NCBI GenBank assembly: GCA_021772355.1
Contig: JAJFMB010000106.1
Span: 1 to 12,133 of the forward strand
From: Chlamydiota bacterium
Lineage (GTDB): Bacteria > Chlamydiota > Chlamydiia > Chlamydiales > JAJFMB01
Length of the DNA: 12,133 nucleotides
Reading direction: 5' to 3'
The position numbers and the translations under genes are program-made. The notes beneath the pieces were generated by a model. It had not been told where the DNA came from, searched no databases, and saw only the letters and a list, made by a program, of their open reading frames with translations. This document shows, piece by piece, positions 6,373-12,133 of this stretch. How positions within the stretch are numbered: position 1 is the first letter of the stretch; the number at the start of each line of letters is the position of its first letter.

Positions 6373-7480
6373 GATAACCCTTTAGAGATTGATACAATTC
6401 TTCTCGTTGTTCTTCTGAATGATCTGTGGTAAAGGAAAGACGGACACGTGAAGCTCCCTCCTGAACACTAGGCGGTCGTATGGCGATGGCATAAAACCCT
6501 CTTTCACTGAGAAAATTTTGCAACATAAGCGCTTTTTCCTCGCTTCCGACAATCAAAGGTACAATATGTGATTGGGAATTGCCGACATCAAAGCCAAGAG
6601 ACTGTAGACGATGGCGCATCGAAGATGATGCCGTAAGAAGAGTTTGTCTTTGCGTATCAAGTGTCGGGATTAGCTCAAGAGCTGCTTCCGCAACACCCAC
6701 TGTTGCTGGAGAAAGCGAGGTGCTATACATAAGACCTCCACATTTCTGAATACAAACATCTTTCCAATAATCACTGCAGGCCAGATAAGCGCCGGTGCCG
6801 CCAAGGGCTTTGCTGAATGTTCCCATCACAAAATCTATTCCTTTTTTCTGAGCTGCCAATCCCATTCCCTGCGGTCCCATCACACCAACAGCGTGAGCAT
6901 CATCAACATAAAGCAACGCCTCATATTGTTTAGCAAGAGAGATAAGCGTATCTAAAGGAGTGATGTCTCCATCCATGCTAAACAAAGTTTCCGTTACGAT
7001 AAGCTTTTTGCCCGCTCGAGTCGTGCTTAAGATTTTTTCTAACTGAGATAAATCTTGATGTGCATAACGCATCATCTTGGCACAACTTAAGTGCGCCCCT
7101 TGAACAAGACTGTTATGACAATACCGATCCAATACTACAAGAGAGTGCCGGTCCAACAGAGCCGGTAGCAAGGAGATATTTGCTTGGTACCCGGAGTTAA
7201 AAACAAGACAGGCTTCTTTTCCTAATAGTTTTGCACATTTCTTTTCTAATCGCTCGTGAAATTCATAGTTGCCCGAAACAAGACGAGAGGCTCCGGATCC
7301 CACTCCATAATTTTGAATCATGGCAATCGCGCGCTCTTTTAGATAAGGATGATCCTTCAACCCTAAATAATCATTAGAACTAAAGTTAACAAGGGGTGTT
7401 CCTTGCAACTCGATCACAGCGCCCTCGCTTTTATGTATTGTCCTAAGCGTGCGCTGTCTAACTTTTAGTTTTTCAGTCAT
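6365..7480 (-). CDS. bioF: 8-Amino-7-oxononanoate synthase (KAPA synthase)
   Basis: PLP enzyme of the alpha-oxoamine synthase family. It condenses pimeloyl-ACP (or pimeloyl-CoA) with L-alanine to give KAPA and CO2. From the ATG at 7480-7478 it has 371 residues (E. coli 384). Visible motifs are FSSNDYLGL (residues 33-41), GSGASRLVSGN (61-71), VFNSGYQAN, ETLFSMDGD, YVDDAHAVGV (D193, H196) and the PLP lysine K224 in TFSKALGGTGA. IRPPSV and RVRLSFTTDH close the C-terminal domain. A GTG at 7504 would add eight residues (MSRSTKYS) with no support. The ATG overlaps the Nudix gene's stop as ATGA, and no separate ribosome site is seen, so translational coupling is likely. It is the first biotin gene of the operon, placed directly behind fabF and the Nudix gene. 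Confidence 0.95.
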   Translation of the reverse strand: MTEKLKVRQRTLRTIHKSEGAVIELQGTPLVNFSSNDYLGLKDHPYLKERAIAMIQNYGVGSGASRLVSGNYEFHERLEKKCAKLLGKEACLVFNSGYQANISLLPALLDRHSLVVLDRYCHNSLVQGAHLSCAKMMRYAHQDLSQLEKILSTTRAGKKLIVTETLFSMDGDITPLDTLISLAKQYEALLYVDDAHAVGVMGPQGMGLAAQKKGIDFVMGTFSKALGGTGAYLACSDYWKDVCIQKCGGLMYSTSLSPATVGVAEAALELIPTLDTQRQTLLTASSSMRHRLQSLGFDVGNSQSHIVPLIVGSEEKALMLQNFLSERGFYAIAIRPPSVQEGASRVRLSFTTDHSEEQREELYQSLKGYHG

Positions 7481-7887
7481 AGAATATTTTGTAGATCTTG
7501 ACACAACCGGCGAGCTTCATCAAACGTAACATGCTCATGAGCCTGACTTAAAAGGACCCATTTTCCATCGACAATTTCTTCGGGCTGCAGCTTTGGCTCT
7601 CCACTCACTTCAGCAAGGAAATATGTAACAGTTTTTGCAACGTTATTTCCGTTCTTGAGGAAGTGATAATTTTCTTCTAAGGAAGGCAGATCAAGATATG
7701 AAACAACAGATAAACCTGTTTCCTCATACAGCTCTCTTTCTGCCGCCTGCTTTGGATCTTCTCCGTCATCGGCATGGCCCTTTGGAAAAGACCACCAATT
7801 CCCCGTATTATGCTGAACCAAAAAAAGCATCCAACTCCCCTCATGCCTTTGCAAAGGGATAATACCGTAAGAGTGATCAGTAAACAT
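7477..7887 (-). CDS. Nudix hydrolase, probable Ap4A (diadenosine tetraphosphate) hydrolase
   Basis: Small cytoplasmic Mg-dependent pyrophosphohydrolase of 136 residues, consisting of one Nudix domain. The Nudix box (Gx5Ex7REUxEExGU) is complete: the first Gly is in WSFPKGHAD, the Glu in DGEDP, and REL-YEETGL closes it (about residues 36-58). WWSFPKGH before the box is typical of asymmetric Ap4A hydrolases. From memory, the C. trachomatis gene at the same position after fabF (CT771) is such an enzyme. Its likely role is clearing dinucleoside polyphosphates. A good AGGAG precedes the ATG. The gene starts 3 bases after the fabF stop and ends in an ATGA overlap with bioF, so it bridges the fatty acid gene and the biotin genes. 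The exact substrate is inferred; other Nudix activities are possible. Confidence 0.88.
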   Translation of the reverse strand: MFTDHSYGIIPLQRHEGSWMLFLVQHNTGNWWSFPKGHADDGEDPKQAAERELYEETGLSVVSYLDLPSLEENYHFLKNGNNVAKTVTYFLAEVSGEPKLQPEEIVDGKWVLLSQAHEHVTFDEARRLCQDLQNIL

Positions 7888-7890
7888 GCT

Positions 7891-9138
7891 CTACTCCTGG
7901 TATGGAGCAAATACTAATGTTGCATTATGTCCACCAAAACCAAAAGAGTTTTGAAGAGCAACTGATACTTTGCACTCTTCCGCTTTTGTTGGTATATGAA
8001 ATCCGAGATTCGGTTCGGGATTGTTCAAATTGATTGTGGGGTGAACAACACCATCTGTAATGGCTTTAATGGTAACAACTGCTTCAATTCCACCAGCAGC
8101 GCCAAGACTGTGTCCAATCATAGATTTTGTAGCATTCATCGTGACTTTGCTAGGATTAGGAATTACAAGTTTTGTCGCTTCCACTTCAGTAATATCACCA
8201 ACAGGTGTCGAAGTAGCATGAGCATTCACATAGTTAATTTCTTCCGGCTGTACTCCGGCATCTTCCAACGCGTTACGCATACATTGCGCCACACCGGACC
8301 CATCAGGTCTAGGTTCTGTCATATGCCATGCATCACAGGAGAGCCCTCCTCCCAAATACTCCGCTAAAATTGTCGCACCACGCGCTTTGGCATGGGTTAA
8401 ACTTTCTAATACAAGAACACCCGCTCCCTCTCCCATAACAAAACCGTCGCGCTCTTTATCCCAGGGCCTGGAAGCTGTTTCAGGATCATCGTTTCTCTGT
8501 GACAATGCTTTGCAAGCACAAAATCCGGCAACACCCATTGGAATGATCGGTGCTTCCACACCACCGCAGATCATCAGGTCTGCATCTCCATAACGGATAT
8601 GATTAGCTGCCGCAATGATCGAATTATTAGCTGTCGCACACGCTGTAGAAATAGAGTAATTGGGTCCCATAAACCCGATATCTTTTGCAAGAAGCGCTCC
8701 ACCCATATTTGTCAAAATGAAGGGGACAAAAAATGGCGACACTTTTCTTTGACCTTTTTCAGCCAAAGTTGTCACGCCATTAGCAAACATCCCCATTCCA
8801 CCCATTCCGGAACCGATTACCACACCGCATTTTTGAGGATTAAGTTGTGCTAATGCTTCTTGGTCGATGTGGGCATACTCTAAAGCTTTCTTCCCTGCTA
8901 CAATGGAATAAGCAATATAGGGATCTACGCGTCTTGCCTGTTTACGATCGAGATAATCACCGGGATCGAAGTCTTTAATTGATGCAGCAATACGTGTTGT
9001 GAAATCTTCGCAAGGAAACTGCGTGATTTGAGTTACGCCGCTTTTTCCAGCTAAAAGAGAACGATAAAACTCATCAACATCATTGCCGAAACAGGAGACG
9101 ACACCAAGTCCGGTTACAACGATTCTGCGTTTATTCAT
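7891..9138 (-). CDS. fabF: 3-Oxoacyl-ACP synthase II (beta-ketoacyl-ACP synthase II)
   Basis: Thiolase-fold condensing enzyme that elongates acyl-ACP with malonyl-ACP in type II fatty acid synthesis, in the cytoplasm. The protein has 415 residues, the usual length, and starts MNKRRIVVTGLGVVSCFG. The Cys-His-His catalytic set is complete: C167 in STACATANNSI, H307 in NAHATSTPVGD and H343 in KSMIGHSLGAAGG, with K338 just before. The DKERDGFVMGEGAG block is also intact. FabF-type enzymes are the ones that extend the methylated malonyl primer made by BioC, so its position five genes upstream of bioD in the same run makes functional sense. The order rsfS-fabF-Nudix is, from memory, conserved in Chlamydia. 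The strong ribosome site overlaps the rsfS stop. Confidence 0.97.
   Translation of the reverse strand: MNKRRIVVTGLGVVSCFGNDVDEFYRSLLAGKSGVTQITQFPCEDFTTRIAASIKDFDPGDYLDRKQARRVDPYIAYSIVAGKKALEYAHIDQEALAQLNPQKCGVVIGSGMGGMGMFANGVTTLAEKGQRKVSPFFVPFILTNMGGALLAKDIGFMGPNYSISTACATANNSIIAAANHIRYGDADLMICGGVEAPIIPMGVAGFCACKALSQRNDDPETASRPWDKERDGFVMGEGAGVLVLESLTHAKARGATILAEYLGGGLSCDAWHMTEPRPDGSGVAQCMRNALEDAGVQPEEINYVNAHATSTPVGDITEVEATKLVIPNPSKVTMNATKSMIGHSLGAAGGIEAVVTIKAITDGVVHPTINLNNPEPNLGFHIPTKAEECKVSVALQNSFGFGGHNATLVFAPYQE
7894..7898 (-). promoter_or_regulatory. Ribosome binding site of the Nudix gene, inside the end of fabF
   Basis: AGGAG read on the minus strand lies six bases before the Nudix ATG and forms part of the last codons and stop region of fabF. 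Reinitiation by ribosomes finishing fabF is likely. Confidence 0.7.
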
Positions 9139-9140
9139 AA

Positions 9141-9148
9141 ATCACCTC
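9141..9148 (-). promoter_or_regulatory. Strong ribosome binding site of fabF overlapping the rsfS stop
   Basis: On the minus strand TAGAGGTGATTT precedes the fabF ATG. The TAG is the rsfS stop codon, and GAGG follows with six bases before the ATG. It is one of the best Shine-Dalgarno sequences in the window and indicates high or coupled translation of fabF. Confidence 0.75.
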
Positions 9149-9519
9149 TAGCTCGTTTTTGTCACTTCAATTTCGAGATCAATGACTTTACCTTCATTCC
9201 ACAGCTGCTCAAGAGCATACTTTTCACGCAAATCAGGTTGAAAGAGATGAATTAAGATAACACCATAATCCATAACAATCCAGTCTCCTGTTGCCTTTCC
9301 CTCAATATGCAAGGGTTCATATCCCAATTGAGTAAGAACATCTTCAAGAGCTATGCTAATAGCCCTTACATGACGACCAACTGTGCCTTCGGCAATCAGA
9401 AAAAAATCGGTTAAGGTTGAAACATCTCGAACATCTAACGCAAGGATATTAAACCCTTTTTTATCAAAAACAGTCTGTGCAATGACATTTAATATATTGT
9501 CTAAGGAATCTTCTTTCAT
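9148..9519 (-). CDS. rsfS: Ribosomal silencing factor RsfS (Iojap/YbeB family)
   Basis: Small protein that binds ribosomal protein uL14 on the 50S subunit and blocks joining with the 30S subunit, lowering translation when nutrients are short. It has 123 residues, slightly longer than E. coli RsfS (105). The single domain shows the family pattern: ALDVRDVSTLTDFFLIAEG, then VGRHVRAISIALEDVL, then HIEGKATGDWIVMDYG, ILIHLFQPDLREKYALEQLW. The D-F-F-(L/I)-I and G-DW-(I/V)-(V/L)-(M/L)-D-YG blocks are diagnostic. It lies between nadD (30 bases upstream) and fabF (9 bases downstream). The nadD-rsfS pairing is common across bacteria and rsfS-fabF is the chlamydial arrangement. No ribosome site is evident upstream of its ATG. 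Confidence 0.95.
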   Translation of the reverse strand: MKEDSLDNILNVIAQTVFDKKGFNILALDVRDVSTLTDFFLIAEGTVGRHVRAISIALEDVLTQLGYEPLHIEGKATGDWIVMDYGVILIHLFQPDLREKYALEQLWNEGKVIDLEIEVTKTS

Positions 9520-9549
9520 AATAAAGTAATAAGTTATTTTAAATTCAGA

Positions 9550-10146
9550 TTAAGAGTATAAATCATTTTTAGATATATAGTCCATTACTTTCGCAGGAAT
9601 CAGATGCCTGCAGTAAAGTTTATTTTCTAATCTTTGTCGAAGATCAGTGCTGCTAATATCCATAACACGCGTTGGGGTCAATCCCTCCTCAATAGCTTTT
9701 TGAATTCCTGTACTGCCCTTAAAATTATTAGGCTTTTGGAAATCTCGTTGTCCCACGAGCAACTTTGCTAAGGAAGTTATTTCCTCCGGTTGATGCCAAT
9801 TAAAAAAATGACTAACAGCATCATCCCCTAAGATCAAAAAAAATTCGTGCTGAGGGTATTGATTGTGCAATTCACGCAAGGTCTCTACTGTGTAGGAGGG
9901 TCCCTCTCTTTTCATTTCATTTTCTAGAAAATGGAATGAGGGGATATCATCTAAGGCAAGCGCTAACATTTTTAGGCGATGGCTCGCTTCGATATGAGGC
10001 TGATTATGCATTTTAAATGGACTAATATTAACAGGACAAAACCACACCTCGTCAAGGCCACGCTTTTCCAGCATTTCAAGTGCTAAATTAAGATGTCCAA
10101 AATGAATAGGATCAAAAGATCCTCCAAAAAGACCTATTTTTTTCAT
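9550..10146 (-). CDS. nadD: Nicotinate-nucleotide adenylyltransferase
   Basis: Transfers AMP from ATP to nicotinate mononucleotide to give deamido-NAD, the shared penultimate step of NAD synthesis. The protein is 198 residues (E. coli 213). The nucleotidyltransferase signature GLFGGSFDPIHFGHLN is at the N-terminus, with HxxH at H15 and H18. GPSYTVETL (residues 82-90), FLILGDDA (about 103-110) and the ATP-binding ISSTDLR (164-170) follow in the normal order. This is a marker against classical Chlamydia, which from memory lack de novo NAD genes and import NAD. It starts 12 bases after the glutamine synthetase stop and is followed by rsfS, so it is almost certainly cotranscribed with both. No Shine-Dalgarno sequence is evident. 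Confidence 0.95.
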   Translation of the reverse strand: MKKIGLFGGSFDPIHFGHLNLALEMLEKRGLDEVWFCPVNISPFKMHNQPHIEASHRLKMLALALDDIPSFHFLENEMKREGPSYTVETLRELHNQYPQHEFFLILGDDAVSHFFNWHQPEEITSLAKLLVGQRDFQKPNNFKGSTGIQKAIEEGLTPTRVMDISSTDLRQRLENKLYCRHLIPAKVMDYISKNDLYS

Positions 10147-10158
10147 AAATTCAAGAGG

Positions 10159-12133
10159 TTAAAATATAAAAAGGAGTTCGCGATATTTAGGAAGGGGCCA
10201 AAGCTGATCATCGACGACAGCTTCTATTTCATCCACTATTTTTCGTAGCTCTTTTCCTTTCGGAACAACATTGAGACTAAAAAAACGCGCTCTTTCAGGA
10301 TTATCCATTTGCATGGCTTTTTTACGGAGTTCCTCAAGTTCATTTGCTAAGATAATGGCATTTTCAAGGGCTACAGTGAAATCATTCAGATATTCTCTCT
10401 GTTTTCTTGTTATTTTTTTAGCAGATATTACCAAACTAAGTTGTGACAAACTCTCGGCCATCTCTTTTTGTTGTTTTGATGCTGCAGGAAAAATCTGAGA
10501 GTAAAAGAGTTCACGCATCAAATTCGCTTCAATGTTTGAAATCGTCGCATACGTTTCCATGGATATTTCGTAGCGCCCCTCTAACTCATTCTTATTGAGA
10601 ATTCCATCGAATGCACGGACCGTATTGTTATCCAACAGCGCCTCGAAAGACTCTACCGACTTGGTGATGTTAGATAGTTTTTTTTGCTTGGCATCTGCGA
10701 TCCACTCTTCGCTGTAGTTATTTCCCGAATAACGAATATTTCTTGATTCCTTTAAGTAACGTTGCACCACAGGAATAGCAGCTTCAGCAAATGAAGAAGG
10801 AGTGACTGCGTTACCTTGAAACTTAGTTTCAATTTCATCAAGCATCTTTGTTAAACTATCCGCAACCATCACATTCAAAACTGTGACCAAAAAAGCAGGA
10901 CTAGCTGAAGAGCCCAACGCCCGCATCTCAAACTTATTTCCGGTAAAAGCAAAGGGAGAAGTACGATTGCGGTCTGTATTATCGCGACAAAGTTCAGGAA
11001 GAGCTTTTAGACCTAAATCCACAACCTTTTTCCATTCGATTGACTTATGCGCTCCTGTTTTTTCGATATTATTTAAAAATTCTTCAAGCTGATCTCCAAG
11101 ATACACAGACATTATGGCAGGAGGAGCTTCGTGCCCCCCTAAGCGGTAGTCATTACCTGCTGAACCGATTGAACAGCGCAACAGGTCTGCGTGCTCGTAA
11201 ACAGCGTGCAAAACTGCTGTCAAAATGATTAAGAAGTGTAAATTATTTTCCGGCGTATCTGTAGGATCAATAAGATTGATACCGGTATTTGTCACCAAGG
11301 ACCAGTTACAGTGTTTCCCGGATCCATTCAATCCCTCAAAAGGCTTTTCATGCAATAAGCAACTCAAGTCATGCTTATTTGCCACTTGTCGCATCAATTC
11401 CATTAAAACGATATTGTGGTCAATCGCAATACTTGCTTTTTCAAATACCGGAGCCACCTCATGCTGTCCGGGAGCTACTTCATTATGACGTGTTTTGACG
11501 GGAATTCCCAACTTAAGAGCTTCAACCTCAAACTCCCGCATAAAATTTAGAATACGGTCTTTTACAGAACCAAAATAGTGATCCTGCAGCTCTTGTCCTT
11601 TTGGCGGTGAAGCTCCATAGACTGTTTTCCCAAGAGCAATCAAATCGGGTCTTAAATCGCGAAAAGCGCGATCTACGACAAAGTATTCTTGCTCAAGACC
11701 AATTGTCGTATGGATATCATCGGCTTGAATCCCCGTAAATGCAAGTAAGCGCAGTATTGCACTGCTGACTTTTGCATCTGAGCGCAACAAAGGTATTTTA
11801 TTATCTAAAACATGACCTGTCCAAGAAAAGAATACTGAAGGAATACAAAGTGTTACGCCATCTCCAGCTTTCCAAATAAATACCGGCGAAGAGGGATCCC
11901 ACCCTGTGTATCCTCTTGCTTCGAAAGTATTTCTTAGCCCCCCTGAAGGAAATGAAGAGGCGTCCGGCTCACCTTGGATAAGCTGTTTGCCGGAGAACTT
12001 TTCTATCACCTGATCAACGGAACTCCAGTCAATAAAAGCATCGTGCTTTTCCGCGGTCGCTCCGGTCAAAGGTTGAAACAAATGCGTATAATGTGTTGCC
12101 CCTAATTCCATAGCCCAATCTTTAATAGCGACT
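10159..12133 (-). CDS. glnN: Glutamine synthetase type III (GlnN), 5' end cut by window
   Basis: ATP-dependent ligase making glutamine from glutamate and ammonia. It belongs to the large GSIII family rather than the 470-residue GSI. The visible 657 codons (family about 700-730) show GATHYTHLFQPLTG and TAEKHDAF near the left, then SSFPSGGLRNTFEARGYTGW, EQEYFVVD, TRHNEVAPGQHEVAP, GLNGSGKHCNWS, GSAGNDYRLGGHEAPPA and DRNRTSPFAFTGNKFEMRAL. These are the GSIII versions of the GS active-site blocks. The C-terminal quarter is helical. The ATG at 12111 is not the start: the frame stays open to the window edge as V-A-I-K-D-W-A-M-E-L-G, which matches the family sequence before GATHYTH, so roughly 50-70 residues lie outside. 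It is first in the visible run and 12 bases before nadD. Confidence 0.96.
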   Translation of the reverse strand, partial: VAIKDWAMELGATHYTHLFQPLTGATAEKHDAFIDWSSVDQVIEKFSGKQLIQGEPDASSFPSGGLRNTFEARGYTGWDPSSPVFIWKAGDGVTLCIPSVFFSWTGHVLDNKIPLLRSDAKVSSAILRLLAFTGIQADDIHTTIGLEQEYFVVDRAFRDLRPDLIALGKTVYGASPPKGQELQDHYFGSVKDRILNFMREFEVEALKLGIPVKTRHNEVAPGQHEVAPVFEKASIAIDHNIVLMELMRQVANKHDLSCLLHEKPFEGLNGSGKHCNWSLVTNTGINLIDPTDTPENNLHFLIILTAVLHAVYEHADLLRCSIGSAGNDYRLGGHEAPPAIMSVYLGDQLEEFLNNIEKTGAHKSIEWKKVVDLGLKALPELCRDNTDRNRTSPFAFTGNKFEMRALGSSASPAFLVTVLNVMVADSLTKMLDEIETKFQGNAVTPSSFAEAAIPVVQRYLKESRNIRYSGNNYSEEWIADAKQKKLSNITKSVESFEALLDNNTVRAFDGILNKNELEGRYEISMETYATISNIEANLMRELFYSQIFPAASKQQKEMAESLSQLSLVISAKKITRKQREYLNDFTVALENAIILANELEELRKKAMQMDNPERARFFSLNVVPKGKELRKIVDEIEAVVDDQLWPLPKYRELLFIF

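Noticed and set aside
7996..8853. Several plus-strand reading frames of 68-123 codons opposite fabF
   Set aside because: They are antisense shadows of an intact FabF with all catalytic residues; none has family motifs.

Overview
The window looks like a chromosomal segment of a Chlamydiota bacterium, more likely an environmental (amoeba- or arthropod-associated) lineage than a Chlamydia species. The best clue is the minus-strand order rsfS-fabF-Nudix hydrolase, which from memory is also the order of C. trachomatis CT769-CT770-CT771. Around this core sit genes that pathogenic Chlamydia largely lack: a type III glutamine synthetase, nadD, and a complete biotin pathway including bioC and a BioH-like esterase. 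Base composition looks moderate (low-to-mid 40s % G+C by eye) and no block stands out as foreign. The genus is not assigned.

Layout. Positions 1-293 (minus) hold the N-terminal part of cysteinyl-tRNA synthetase. Next come an AT-rich non-coding gap and an unrecognised 224-residue gene (538-1212, plus) closed by a very strong intrinsic terminator. bioB (plus) and bioA (minus) converge with a 76-base tail-to-tail overlap. bioA is divergent from a secreted alpha/beta-hydrolase (lipase-like) gene on the plus strand, which itself overlaps the end of bioD by 50 bases. From 4363 to the right edge everything is on the minus strand. In transcription order the genes are glnN (type III glutamine synthetase, 5' end cut by the window), nadD, rsfS, fabF, Nudix hydrolase, bioF, bioH-like, bioC and bioD. 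Gaps are 30 bases or less, and the last five genes are joined by overlaps (ATGA at Nudix/bioF and bioC/bioD, 8 bases at bioF/bioH, about 47 bases at bioH/bioC). This looks like a single long operon with translational coupling.

How the genes work together. BioC methylates malonyl-ACP. FabF and the rest of fatty acid synthesis extend it twice, and the BioH-like esterase frees pimeloyl-ACP. BioF, BioA, BioD and BioB then make KAPA, DAPA, dethiobiotin and biotin. The window therefore encodes a whole de novo biotin route, with the elongating ketosynthase in the same transcription unit. NadD supplies NAD, RsfS silences ribosomes, the Nudix enzyme probably degrades Ap4A-type nucleotides, and glutamine synthetase assimilates ammonia. 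The lipase carries a signal peptide and probably acts outside the cytoplasm, so its place inside the biotin block is unexplained.

Limits. No homology search was possible. Family calls rest on motifs read from the translations, and promoter calls are weak. No tRNA, rRNA, CRISPR array, insertion sequence or phage gene was seen.
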